The notes beneath the pieces are model-generated. The model saw nothing but the letters and a program-made list of their open reading frames with translations. It had not been told where the DNA came from and ran no database searches. This document shows positions 36,270 to 47,385 of a DNA stretch of 64,000 bases, piece after piece. The DNA comes from Thermococcus camini (GTDB lineage Archaea > Methanobacteriota_B > Thermococci > Thermococcales > Thermococcaceae): positions 186,001 through 250,000 of the forward strand of contig NZ_LR881183.1 of NCBI RefSeq assembly GCF_904067545.1, given 5' to 3'. A program made the position numbers and the translations under genes. Position 1 is the stretch's first letter; each line of letters begins with the position of its first letter.

Positions 36270-37751
36270 ATGTTCGTGGATAGGGAAAGAGAGTTGAGAA
36301 TTCTGCACTCTGCCTACAAGGCTCTCAAAGAAGGGCACAAAGTAAACATCGCAGTGATAGGCCCGAGACGGGTGGGCAAGACAGAGCTCCTTCTCAAATT
36401 CAAGGAGGAAGCCGATGGGGTGATACCTTACATCAACCTTCAGAGGATTGGAAGCGTGGACTCCTTCATCTTTGCATACACCCGTGAACTGCTCTATGAG
36501 CTATCGCGGGTCAAAAAACACAACGTTGAAAGAATTCACCTTTTGAACTGGGATGACCTGCTTATACTCGCCGCCAAACTTGGCGTTGATGAAGAAGTCA
36601 AAGCAATTAAAAATGGCACTCTGGAAACTTTGTTTGAAGCCCAAGAGAGGATTCTGGAGAAGCTTGGTGAGAAAGCCATCTTCATTCTCGATGAGTTCCA
36701 GGAGGTTAAGAACCTCTCCAGGTTCCTTGAGGTGATGAGGGCCATCACGGAGAAAGAGAAACGGGTTGCTTATTTCATCTCCGGCTCGGCAGTTGGCATG
36801 ATGGAAGAGATACTGTCCCCTGAGAAACCGTTCTTTGGTCAGTTCAGGAGGATCTATCTGCCGGGACTGCCCAAGGAGGATACCTTCGAGCTCGCCAGAA
36901 GCATACTCAATAAAGCCGACGTGACTTACTCAAATTCAGCTCTTGAGGCAGTTTACCGGCTGACTGGGGGGCATCCGTTCTACGTCCATGCAGTCTGCAG
37001 GAGGATTGTGGAAGAAGGATTCGAGCGGGTTGGGAAGAAAGAGGTGGAGTACACTTTCCTCACGGAGCTCCTCACAGAGACTGGTGAGATTTACATGCAC
37101 CTCGATTACGTCTTCAACGAGTCCCTTTCAAGAGCCTACAAGGGCGCGGTGCACAGGGAGATACTCCTCATCCTTGCCAAAGGGGAAGGGCTGAGGCTCT
37201 CCGAGCTCGCCAAACAGCTTGGAAAGCCGAGTGGGGAGGTTTCAAACTATCTGAAGTTCTTGCTAAGGACTGACCTAATAGTCAAGGAAAACGGCAGATA
37301 CTACTTTGCGGACAAGCTCATGCGCTTCTGGCTCGCAAAAACTTATCTCGGCATCACCGAACTGGAACTCCGCCGGGAAAGACTGCGTGAGGAACTCATT
37401 AAAGAGCTTGAAGAAAAGTTCCTGAAGGCAAAAACGGAGCTTGGCCTTACGGGAGAGGCCTGGGTAAGGGAAAGGCTTGGAATGGCTCTGGGTCTTGAGT
37501 TCAAGCCCTACCGCAGGGGTGACGTGGAGTTTGACGGGGTTGCCTTTGGAGACATGCCGCACGTGCTCGAAGTCAAATGGAAAAGCCGTCCTGCTTCGTA
37601 TAAGGATGTCAAAGACTTTGCCGAAAAGGTGAGGGGCGAATTCGGCAATGCCAGGATGTTCTTCTTCTCAAAGGCAGGATTCACCGAGAAGGCGCTCCAG
37701 CTCTGTCAGGAACTCGGAGTAAAGCCCCTTACCAAAGATGAGCTGAGATGA
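36270..37751 (+). CDS. Archaeal ATPase with C-terminal DUF234/nuclease-like domain
   Basis: The 493-residue protein has Walker A IGPRRVGKTELL, Walker B AIFILDEFQEV and sensor-like YFISGSAVGMM. A winged helix (LRLSELAKQLGKPSGEVSNY) follows at about residues 305-340. The C-terminal domain has a restriction-endonuclease-like pattern (DVEFDGVAFGDM, then HVLEVKWKS), that is D...E-x-K spaced as in PD-(D/E)xK nucleases. The family (AAA ATPase plus DUF234) is widespread in Thermococcales, unknown in function and prone to movement. Weak GTGATG precedes ATG 36270. It is related to, but longer than, the broken ATPase at 3148. Confidence 0.82.
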   Translation: MFVDRERELRILHSAYKALKEGHKVNIAVIGPRRVGKTELLLKFKEEADGVIPYINLQRIGSVDSFIFAYTRELLYELSRVKKHNVERIHLLNWDDLLILAAKLGVDEEVKAIKNGTLETLFEAQERILEKLGEKAIFILDEFQEVKNLSRFLEVMRAITEKEKRVAYFISGSAVGMMEEILSPEKPFFGQFRRIYLPGLPKEDTFELARSILNKADVTYSNSALEAVYRLTGGHPFYVHAVCRRIVEEGFERVGKKEVEYTFLTELLTETGEIYMHLDYVFNESLSRAYKGAVHREILLILAKGEGLRLSELAKQLGKPSGEVSNYLKFLLRTDLIVKENGRYYFADKLMRFWLAKTYLGITELELRRERLREELIKELEEKFLKAKTELGLTGEAWVRERLGMALGLEFKPYRRGDVEFDGVAFGDMPHVLEVKWKSRPASYKDVKDFAEKVRGEFGNARMFFFSKAGFTEKALQLCQELGVKPLTKDELR

Positions 37752-37864
37752 GCGCAGAATAAGAAAGGGCCTTTGGAGGGTGGTCAGCCCATGCGAGTTT
37801 CCTCACCGTTCGGACGAAACTTCCCTCATCATCCCTGGGAGAGTAGGAAAGAGGGGTTAAAAAG

Positions 37865-38128
37865 CTAAGCCCTCCCAGAAGAAACCACCGAGACTATGTC
37901 TCTGTGGAAGGACCTCAACGCCTTCCAGTGGCGTTTTTCAATTTCCCCACTCCACGAGACCCGCTTGTAGAACCTTTCCAGGTCGTCGAGCAGGTACTCC
38001 AGGTATTCCCTGCGCCTGTTGTCGACACCGATGCCGTTGCTCAGGAGCTTGCCCCTCAGAAACGGCATGACCTCCGACGGCCGGCCGAGGGCCGCCCAGA
38101 ACAGACCTTCCTTCAGGATTTCGCCCAA
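37865..38128 (-). CDS. Hypothetical protein with a TTG start
   Basis: The 87-residue, helix-rich frame reads GEILKEGLFWAALGRPSEVM near the start and REYLEYLLDDLERFYKRVSW in the middle. TTG 38128 has GAGGAG upstream. The frame is open for a further 70 nt without ATG or GTG, so the N-terminus is uncertain or lost. A TATAAAAG box on the minus strand near 38196-38203 supports expression. No family recognised. Confidence 0.5.
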   Translation of the reverse strand: MGEILKEGLFWAALGRPSEVMPFLRGKLLSNGIGVDNRRREYLEYLLDDLERFYKRVSWSGEIEKRHWKALRSFHRDIVSVVSSGRA

Positions 38129-39930
<1,802 letters not shown>

Positions 39931-39996
39931 TCCTCTTCGCCTTTGTCGGGCAAAACTTTTTTATTTTTTAATGTGGTATCCCATACGGTGGTGTCA

Positions 39997-41238
39997 ATGC
40001 GAAGGTTTGTGGTTTTTGCAATGTTGCTCATTCTGTTGCAGGCCGTATCTGCTGGAGCTCTGGGATACAATTTAATAGGGCCCTCTCAGGAGGTGGCGGT
40101 TGCCTCGGGCGGTGAGAACTACTTGGTGGCCTGGGGGGACGATTCCTTCGTGAACGTTACCCTCGTTCGGGTGCTTGACAATTCCCCAATCAAAAACGTC
40201 AGCGTTGATTCAGTTGGGGGTGTTTACGTTCTGAATTCCAACAGAGTTCTCGATGTTTCTTCGCTTGTGGACGTGAACTTCGTGAGATACATCGTCGTCT
40301 GGAAGGCTAAGAACGACAGCTACATTTACTACCGCGTCCTCGATTCTGCCGGCGACTACGTGACCAGAACCAAGCGCCTCGATTCTGTCAAGCCTGACTA
40401 TCTGAGTGTCACCAGTGATGGTGAATATTTCGTCGTGGTGTATGAGGAGTACAACAGCAACCAGCTTTACTACGCGGTTCTCGATGCCTCTGGCAGCATC
40501 GTTGATAATGGACTTCTCTACACCGGGAAGGGCGCGATTCACTACAGCACAATAGCGTACGACCAGAAGAGCGGATACTTCGGGGTTGCGTTCAGGGAGA
40601 GCTGGAACAGTGGATCCAGCTACAACTTAACCTTTATCGACTTTAAACTCCTTTCAGATGGCGCCCTTAACTCGTCAAGCGTTCACCGCGCGAACTTCCT
40701 CGTGCGTGTATCTGCCGTGGCCGTTGCCCCTGGAATGGGCGGATTCTTCGTGGCGTACAGGAAGTACTACTCCCCCTATTCGTGGGTGATAATCGAGATA
40801 CCCGATCCTCAATCGCCCGGAACTTACAAGCAGGTGGCCGAGCTTCCCAGGGCCCAGGACTCCATCAGGGGCGATCTGGATCTCGTGCCCAACGAGACTT
40901 CCCCCTACCTGATCTTCGCCTATGAGAACCAGACTTCTGACTTGGTGTACGTGATCAGGCTGGTTAAGATAGGCCTGAACGGGGATATACTGGGAGACCT
41001 CTCCATAACGCCTTCCTCCGGGAACTTCAGGTATCCCTCCCTCGCGGTGTCCTCTGTAACTCCGGTTGAAGCCTACGCACTCGGGTGGCTTGAAACTGAT
41101 AACGGCCGCGCCCTGAGCGCGGAGTACAAGTCAGACCTCACGGCGGTCAGCGAGGTCAATCAGGTGCCGTTCTTCGGTACCCCCGCCGTGGCCGCCGCCC
41201 TCGTGGTGATTGCCTGGTTTGTGGCCAGGAGGTGGTGA
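39997..41238 (+). CDS. Surface protein with VPFFGTP C-terminal anchor
   Basis: The 413-residue protein begins with a signal peptide (MRRFVVFAMLLILLQAVSAG). Most of the rest is repeated beta-rich segments, such as VRYIVVWKAKNDSYIYYRVL and YFVVVYEEYNSNQLYYAVLD, resembling a beta-propeller. It ends with VPFFGTPAVAAALVVIAWFV and ARRW, a short motif, a membrane helix and basic residues, as in sorting or anchoring signals. ATG 39997 follows GGTGGTGTCA. No enzymatic motif is visible, so it is probably a cell-surface binding protein. Confidence 0.72.
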   Translation: MRRFVVFAMLLILLQAVSAGALGYNLIGPSQEVAVASGGENYLVAWGDDSFVNVTLVRVLDNSPIKNVSVDSVGGVYVLNSNRVLDVSSLVDVNFVRYIVVWKAKNDSYIYYRVLDSAGDYVTRTKRLDSVKPDYLSVTSDGEYFVVVYEEYNSNQLYYAVLDASGSIVDNGLLYTGKGAIHYSTIAYDQKSGYFGVAFRESWNSGSSYNLTFIDFKLLSDGALNSSSVHRANFLVRVSAVAVAPGMGGFFVAYRKYYSPYSWVIIEIPDPQSPGTYKQVAELPRAQDSIRGDLDLVPNETSPYLIFAYENQTSDLVYVIRLVKIGLNGDILGDLSITPSSGNFRYPSLAVSSVTPVEAYALGWLETDNGRALSAEYKSDLTAVSEVNQVPFFGTPAVAAALVVIAWFVARRW

Positions 41239-41342
41239 ATTTTCTACCTCCCTCCTTTTTGTTATGTTTGTCGCTCATAACCTAACCCCTTGCACTTCAA
41301 TACTTAAAAGTTAGGGCAACCAAATTAAAGTAGGTGGAGGAA

Positions 41343-42732
41343 GTGAAATCATCAGGGTCCATAATGCTCGGGCTGGTCGTTGGCCTTGCTCTGATGCTTG
41401 CACCCCTGCGGTCTCGGAAGCCGGAACTCAGTTCCTTCTCATGCCCCTATACGTTTATCCGGGCTGTTCATGGGACTCCATCATCAGCCTTAAGGCCCAG
41501 TACCCCGTGAACATCGTGGTTATAGCCAACCCTGCCAGCGGTCCGGGTTCCCAAAGGGATCCCGTTTACGCCGATTACATACAGAAGATGCGCGATGCGG
41601 GGATATCGGTTCTCGGCTACGTGTGGACCAACTACGGGAAGCGCGACTCCTCAATAATCGAGGACGAGATAGACAACTGGGCCTCCTGGTACAACATCAG
41701 CGGGATATTCTTCGATGGCGTGAACGTCTCGGCCGGTACTGAGGGGTACTACTCCGGCCTCGTGAACTACGTGAAGGGCAAGTCCCAGTCGTACCTCGTA
41801 GTTGGAAACCCCGGCGGCTACGATCCATCTACCCTCGCGGATTACACCTCGATCTTCGACGTCCTCGTGATATACGACAGCCCCAGCTACCCCTCCTCTT
41901 GGCCAAGCGGCGCCGATCCCTCGAAGCTGGGTGCTCTCGTGTACGGGGTGCCTTCCTTCGATGAGACCACCTTCAAGGATCTGGCATCTAAGGCGTACTA
42001 CGTGTACGTGACGGACGATGGAGGCGACAACCCGTGGGACAGCCTCTCCCGCTACGTGGCGGACGAGGCGGCCGCTCTGGCGGGGGTTCCCAAGGTGAAC
42101 TACGTCCTTAAGGTCAGCTCCCATAGCACCACGGGGTATTCCGTGATCGAGCGCTACCCCAGCTACAACGTTTCTGGAGGTGTATACAACGTCAGCTGGG
42201 ACGTTCTCTTGAGGAACTGGGACTCCTCCGGCGCTGGAGTGCAGCTGATGTACCTCATTCTTGACCAGGGTGGGAGCACCGTTGAGGTTCACTTCGAGTG
42301 GGCTTACTACGGAAACGGGACCGCTCTCTACGCCTGCTACGGATGGGCAAGCTGTGCTGACACTGATTTCAACGTCACCTCCTCCTGACACAGGCTGGCC
42401 ATAGCGGTTGATTCGGCGTCGGTTAAGTTCTACGTCGATGGGTTGAAGTCAGAAGCGTTGCCATCAGCGGGACGGCGGAGGTTCTCCGCGTGGGTGCCGG
42501 GTCGTGGGACAAAACATCGCAGTACGACCTCTACATAGACAACGTGACGGAGACAGCGGGGGTAGGAAGCGTCGTGGAGACTTTTGACTGTAGGAACGAA
42601 TGCTACTTCAGCACCCGCGTCGGGGACGTTGGCATCGTGCCGGCCAGTACAGTGGCTGTACCGTTCTTTGGCACTCCGACCATGGTGGCGATTCTGGCTG
42701 TGGTAGCGGCACTGCTGATGAGTCGTAGGTAG
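41343..42732 (+). pseudogene. Spherulin-4-like surface protein with lectin-like domain, three lesions
   Basis: GTG 41343 behind GGTGGAGGAA starts a signal peptide (MKSSGSIMLGLVVGLALMLA). A base is then missing from a C run at 41403-41406 before AVSEAGTQFLLMPLYVYPGC. The body is a TIM-barrel-like spherulation-specific family 4 domain (GYVWTNYGKRDSSIIEDEID, GIFFDGVNV), related to GH135-type glycan enzymes. A concanavalin-like lectin domain follows but is cut by TGA at 42386-42388 where homologous sequences have Trp (TGA-HRLAIAVDSASVKFYVDG). One G is missing from a G run at 42440-42442. The tail VPFFGTPTMVAILAVVAALL-MSRR matches the upstream surface protein. Confidence 0.65.
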
Positions 42733-42776
42733 AAAAGCGTTTAAGCCCTACCTCTCCCTTTTCTCAGGTGGTGGGA

Positions 42777-44174
42777 TTGAGGGTTGGAATCATCGGAAGC
42801 GGAGCCGCAGGCTTGACGGCAGCCATAGCCCTTGCGAGACGGGGCTTTGATGTCACTGTCATCGGAAAGGGGTTCAAAAACACTAACTCATACCTCGCCC
42901 AGGCGGGGATAGCCTTTCCAATCCTCGACGGTGATTCCCCTAAAGCCCACGTTCTAGACACTATCAGGGCAGGCAAGTACCTCAACGATGAAGAGGTTGT
43001 GTGGAGCGTAATCTCAAAGGCAAGCGGGGCCTACGACTTTTTGACTTCAATAGGCATCGAGTTCGAGACCAATGAGACCGAGGGCGGTCACTCCTTTCCC
43101 AGGGTCTTCACGATAAGGAACGAGACCGGAAAGCACATGATGAAGGTTCTCCACATGGCTGCTAAAGAGGCGGGAGTGCACTTCGTTGAGGGCTTCGCTG
43201 AAGAGCTCGCCGTGAGGGAGAGGAAGGCCTACGGCGTCTTTCTCGAAGGGGAGCTCATGAAGTTCGACGTGACTGTAATAGCGACGGGGGGCTTTGCGTC
43301 GCTCTTCCGGTACACCGCGGGCTCTCCTCTCAACCTCGGCACCCTCATAGGCGATGCCGTGATGAAAGGCGCCCCCACTCGCGATTTGGAGTTCGTCCAG
43401 TTCCACCCAACCGGCTACATCGGGAAAAGCGGCGTTTTCCTCGTCAGCGAGGCCGTCCGCGGGGCAGGGGCTAAGCTGGTGACTGAAGACGGGGAGCGCT
43501 TCGTTAACGAGCTCTCTACAAGGGACATCGTCGCGAGGGCGATATACAGGCAGATGCTCGCTGGGAAGAGGGTCTACCTCGACGCCACCTCGATAGAGGA
43601 CTTCAAGAAAAGCTTCCCCCAGATATACGCTTTTCTGGTCAAGGACGGCATCGACCCGTCGAAGGACTTGATTCCCGTCTCGCCAATAGCGCACTACACG
43701 ATAGGAGGGATAGCTGTTGACCTCTGGTACAAAACCGTTATCAAAAACCTCTACGCGGTAGGTGAAGCCATGAGCAACGGCTTCCACGGGGCGAACAGAC
43801 TGGCCAGCAACTCGCTCCTTGAGTGCATCGTGAGCGGTCTTGAGGTTGCGAGAACCATAGCTAGGGACAGGCCGAGGCGGGGAGAAGTCAAGGAGCCGGC
43901 ATATCACGGCTACGAGCTTGGAGACGTTGAGTCTCTAAGGCAACTTCTCTGGGAGAAAGCTGGAATCGTCAGGAGCGCGAAGACCCTTAAGGAAGGCCTC
44001 AGGGAGCTTGAGAGAATCGAGGCAGACCCGAGACTAAAGCTACTCGCGAGAGGGGTTCTCGAATGTGCCCTCGCGAGGGAAGAGAGCAGGGGGGCCCACT
44101 ACCGTGAGGACTTTCCAGCTACGAGAAAATCCTTCGAGAGGCCGAGCTTCTTCGACGGAAAGTGCAGGCTCTAA
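42777..44174 (+). CDS. nadB: L-aspartate oxidase
   Basis: This FAD enzyme oxidises aspartate to iminoaspartate, the first step of NAD synthesis. The 465-residue protein starts with the dinucleotide-binding VGIIGSGAAGLTAAIALARR, has NTNSYLAQAGIAFP, DLEFVQFHPTG and PIAHYTIGGIAVD, and ends with GEAMSNGFHGANRLASNSLL before a helical tail. TTG 42777 (MRVGIIGSG) was chosen because GGTGGTGGGA lies just upstream; GTGs at 42768 and 42771 are part of that site. It heads a run of NAD genes with nadA and nadC. Confidence 0.92.
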   Translation: MRVGIIGSGAAGLTAAIALARRGFDVTVIGKGFKNTNSYLAQAGIAFPILDGDSPKAHVLDTIRAGKYLNDEEVVWSVISKASGAYDFLTSIGIEFETNETEGGHSFPRVFTIRNETGKHMMKVLHMAAKEAGVHFVEGFAEELAVRERKAYGVFLEGELMKFDVTVIATGGFASLFRYTAGSPLNLGTLIGDAVMKGAPTRDLEFVQFHPTGYIGKSGVFLVSEAVRGAGAKLVTEDGERFVNELSTRDIVARAIYRQMLAGKRVYLDATSIEDFKKSFPQIYAFLVKDGIDPSKDLIPVSPIAHYTIGGIAVDLWYKTVIKNLYAVGEAMSNGFHGANRLASNSLLECIVSGLEVARTIARDRPRRGEVKEPAYHGYELGDVESLRQLLWEKAGIVRSAKTLKEGLRELERIEADPRLKLLARGVLECALAREESRGAHYREDFPATRKSFERPSFFDGKCRL

Positions 44175-44221
44175 CCAAAGGTTTAAATTCTTATCGAATC
44201 CTTGTTATGCCCGGTGAAACG

Positions 44222-45409
44222 ATGGAACTGCTCTATCTCATCGCCTCCTTCGCGGTAGTAATAGCTCTCATCTGGCTTAAAATCAACATCGGTGTCTCAA
44301 TATTTGTCGGCTCCATAGTGCTGGCCTTCCTGTTTGGAATGAGTCCTGAGGATGCCGCTGTGACCCTTTACCACTCCGCCACCTCGTGGGAGACGATAAG
44401 GCTGGTGCTCATAATAGCCTTTATCATGGGCATGACCTCAGTCTTCTCCCAGATAGGCTACCTGAAGGACATGGAAACTGCCGCGAGCAACCTCTTTCCC
44501 AAGGCCAAGTACTCTCTGGCCATGCTTCCCGCCCTCATCGGACTTATGCCGATGCCAGCTGGCGCACTGGTCTCGGCCCCCATGATAGAGCCGGTCGCCG
44601 GGAAGTTCGAGATGAAAGCTGAAGACAAAACCCTCGTCAACTACTGGTTCAGGCACATATGGGAGCACTCGTGGCCGATGTATCAGGCCATAGTCATCGC
44701 CTCGGCCCTCGTTGGAACCTCGATACGGGAGATGAGCACCAAGATGTTTCCTCTGACGGTTCTTATGGCGCTCATCGGGTACGTCCTCCTCATCCGCCCG
44801 CTTCCCGATGCCGGTTCCGGAAAAGGAAACGTCAAAACCGGCCTCATACTTCTCCTGAAGAGCACGTACCCCATACTGGTTATCATACTCGTTTCAATCG
44901 TTCTGGGCATCGACATGGTCTACGGTGCTTTTCTTGGCTTCCTCTCGGCTCTCATTCCTAACCTGAAGAGGGTGAGCCTGAAAGGGGTCATTGCTCATGC
45001 TCTCCAGCTCAGGATAGTCTTTCTCCTCGTTGCGGTGATGTATTTCAAATACGTGCTCCAGGCCACTGGAGCCGTTGAGACGCTCCCAAAAGCAATGATA
45101 TCGATGAACCTGCCGGTGGTTCTCGTCCTCATGGTGACGCCCTTCATCGTCGGCCTTATGACGGGCATAAGCTTCGCCTACGTGGGTATGACCTTTCCGC
45201 TGTTGCTCCCCTTCTTTACGGGCTTTGACATGGTTGCTCTTGCTTACCTGAGCGGTTACATGGGAATGCTCTTCAGTCCCGTGCACCTCTGCTTTGTGTT
45301 CTCCGCCGAATACTACGGGGCCGAGCTCCGGAGGACCTACCTGCGGCTCCTCCCCCCAGCACTCCTCCTATTCGCCGGGGGCGTTGCCTATATTGCCCTC
45401 TTTCTCTGA
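44222..45409 (+). CDS. DUF401-family transporter-like membrane protein
   Basis: The 395-residue integral membrane protein has about ten helices, organised as two similar halves as in ion-transporter-superfamily carriers. FIMGMTSVFSQIGYLKDME, GLMPMPAGALVSAPMIEP and a C-terminal GYMGMLFSPVHLCFVFSAEY resemble re-entrant loops. The family (DUF401) has no established substrate. ATG 44222 follows GGTGAAACG, and AGGTTTAAATTC lies at 44180. The position between nadB and nadA suggests import or export of a metabolite of NAD synthesis, which is inference only. Confidence 0.8.
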   Translation: MELLYLIASFAVVIALIWLKINIGVSIFVGSIVLAFLFGMSPEDAAVTLYHSATSWETIRLVLIIAFIMGMTSVFSQIGYLKDMETAASNLFPKAKYSLAMLPALIGLMPMPAGALVSAPMIEPVAGKFEMKAEDKTLVNYWFRHIWEHSWPMYQAIVIASALVGTSIREMSTKMFPLTVLMALIGYVLLIRPLPDAGSGKGNVKTGLILLLKSTYPILVIILVSIVLGIDMVYGAFLGFLSALIPNLKRVSLKGVIAHALQLRIVFLLVAVMYFKYVLQATGAVETLPKAMISMNLPVVLVLMVTPFIVGLMTGISFAYVGMTFPLLLPFFTGFDMVALAYLSGYMGMLFSPVHLCFVFSAEYYGAELRRTYLRLLPPALLLFAGGVAYIALFL

Positions 45410-45451
45410 AAGCTTTTATACCCTGGAACATAGGGTACCATAGGTGAGACC

Positions 45452-46360
45452 ATGAAGATGGAGGAGCTCGTGCGGGAGATTGAACGCCTGAAGGAGGAGC
45501 GCAACGCTATAATCATGGCCCACAACTACCAGCTGCCTGAAATCCAGGATATAGCTGACTTTCTCGGCGACAGCCTTGAGCTAGCAAGGAATGCCGTAAA
45601 GGTTGATGCAGACGTCATAGTCTTCGCAGGAGTGGACTTCATGGCAGAAACTGCCAAAATCCTGAATCCTGAGAAGACGGTTCTCTTACCGGCTAAGAGG
45701 GCCACCTGTGCGATGGCCAACATGCTGAAGGTCGAGCACATCCTCAGGGCCAAGGAGAAGTATCCTGATGCTCCGGTGGTTCTTTACGTGAACACCACCG
45801 CCGAGACCAAGGCCTACGCCGATGTCACAGTCACCTCGGCCAATGCCGCCAAGATAGTGGCCAAGCTCGACTCCGACGTCATCATCTTCGGGCCTGATAA
45901 GAACCTGGCAAACTACGTCGCTAAACAGACCGGCAAGAAGGTCATCCCCGTGCCGGAGTACGGCCACTGCTACGTTCACAGGAAGTTCACCATCGAAGAC
46001 GTGGAACGCGCGAGGAAGCTCTATCCAAACGCCAGGCTGATGGTTCACCCCGAGTGCGAACCGGAGGTACAGGAAAGGGCCGACATAATAGTCTCCACCG
46101 GCGGGATGATAAGGCGCGCAAATGAGTGGAACGAGTGGGTCGTCTTCACGGAGAGGGAAATGGTCTACCGCCTTCAGAAGCTCTATCCTGATATCAGGTT
46201 CCACCCGGCTAAGGAAGATGCGGTCTGCATCGGCATGAAGGCCATAACGCTCAACCACATATATGAGTCGCTCAGGGACATGAAGTACGAGGTTGAAGTG
46301 CCGGAGGAGATAGCCCGAAAGGCAAGGAGGGCCATAGAGAAAATGCTTGAGATGAGCTGA
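45452..46360 (+). CDS. nadA: Quinolinate synthase
   Basis: This iron-sulfur enzyme condenses iminoaspartate with dihydroxyacetone phosphate to quinolinate. The 302-residue protein has [20 protein letters not shown] near the start. Three conserved Cys, in [21 protein letters not shown] and [10 protein letters not shown], bind the 4Fe-4S cluster. ATG 45452 follows GGTGAGACC, with CTTTTATACC upstream as TATA box. It is next to nadC. Confidence 0.95.
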   Translation: MKMEELVREIERLKEERNAIIMAHNYQLPEIQDIADFLGDSLELARNAVKVDADVIVFAGVDFMAETAKILNPEKTVLLPAKRATCAMANMLKVEHILRAKEKYPDAPVVLYVNTTAETKAYADVTVTSANAAKIVAKLDSDVIIFGPDKNLANYVAKQTGKKVIPVPEYGHCYVHRKFTIEDVERARKLYPNARLMVHPECEPEVQERADIIVSTGGMIRRANEWNEWVVFTEREMVYRLQKLYPDIRFHPAKEDAVCIGMKAITLNHIYESLRDMKYEVEVPEEIARKARRAIEKMLEMS

Positions 46361-46418
46361 GGTGTTAAGTTGAGAGGGAAAGATTCCGAGATTTTTGTTA
46401 AGTATGGAGGGAAACTTT

Positions 46419-47252
46419 ATGATTTCTCTTTCCTATCTGCTCAGGTTCCTTGAGGAGGATTCGCCCTTCGGCGACGTCACGAGTGAAGCTATAATTCCTG
46501 AAGGAACGAAGGCCAAAGCAGTAATCATTGCGAAGCAAAATGGCGTTATAGCGGGAGTCGAGGAAGCGAAGGCTCTCTTTGAGCACTTCGGGGTTGAAGT
46601 TGAGGTCAGGAAGAGGGACGGCGAAGAAGTGAAGAAGGGTGACATCATACTCGAGCTGACCGGTGATGCGCGCGCGATACTCCTCGTCGAGAGGACGGCT
46701 TTGAATGTCATGGGCAGGATGAGTGGCATCGCCACCGAGGTCAGAAGGCTGGTCGATAGGGTTAGGGCCGTCAACCTGAAGGTTTGCATTGCAGGAACCA
46801 GAAAGACTCTCCTCAAGCCGCTGGATAAGAGGGCGATACTCATAGGCGGCGGGGAAATGCATCGCTTCTCGCTGAGCGACGCGGTACTCATAAAGGACAA
46901 CCATCTCGCTCTGGTTCCTCTGGAAGAGGCCATAAGGCGTGCCAAAGGGTTCAGCGTTTACAAGGTCGTCGAAGTGGAAGTCGAGAGCCTTGAGGATGCC
47001 ATTAAAGCGGCAAAAGCCGGGGCGGACGTGGTGATGCTCGACAACATGAGTCCGACCGAGATAGCCGAGACGATAGAGGCTCTAAAGCGCGAAGGGCTCA
47101 GGGAGAGGGTTAAAATCGAGGTCTCCGGTGGGATAACGCCCGAGAACATCGAGGAGTACGCGGAACTCGACATCGACGTCATAAGCCTCGGCTATCTCAC
47201 GCACTCGGTCAGGAACTTCGACGTCAGCCTTGAGATAATTGGAAAGGCCTGA
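46419..47252 (+). CDS. nadC: Quinolinate phosphoribosyltransferase (decarboxylating)
   Basis: This converts quinolinate and PRPP to nicotinate mononucleotide. The 277-residue protein has FLEEDSPFGDVTSEAI at the N-terminus, RTALNVMGRMSGIAT, AGTRKTLLKPLDKRAILIGG and the barrel motifs VEVEVESLEDA, MLDNMSP and EVSGGITPENI. ATG 46419 was chosen for GGAGGG 7 nt upstream. It lies 58 nt after nadA. Confidence 0.95.
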   Translation: MISLSYLLRFLEEDSPFGDVTSEAIIPEGTKAKAVIIAKQNGVIAGVEEAKALFEHFGVEVEVRKRDGEEVKKGDIILELTGDARAILLVERTALNVMGRMSGIATEVRRLVDRVRAVNLKVCIAGTRKTLLKPLDKRAILIGGGEMHRFSLSDAVLIKDNHLALVPLEEAIRRAKGFSVYKVVEVEVESLEDAIKAAKAGADVVMLDNMSPTEIAETIEALKREGLRERVKIEVSGGITPENIEEYAELDIDVISLGYLTHSVRNFDVSLEIIGKA

Positions 47253-47330
47253 ACGAGGGCTTTTCTGCTCTGCCTTATTTTTCCTGAAGTTTCTTGGGGG
47301 CCGGTGCGGCTTTTCCGCGGCAAGGTTTAT

Positions 47331-47350
47331 ATTCAAGTTTTTTCTTGAAT
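47331..47350. promoter_or_regulatory. Inverted repeat in the pdxS promoter
   Basis: ATTCAAG-TTTTTT-CTTGAAT overlaps the downstream edge of a TTTATATT TATA box (47326-47333), 36 nt before ATG 47386. It could be a regulator site for the PLP operon. Confidence 0.4.
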
Positions 47351-47385
47351 TATATTGCAAGCCATAACTTGAAATGGTGGTGTCC

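Noticed and set aside
42386-42388. TGA in the spherulin-4-like gene as a recoded stop
   Set aside because: Neighbouring frameshifts in the same gene show decay or error; the residue lost is Trp by similarity to lectin domains, and no recoding element is visible.
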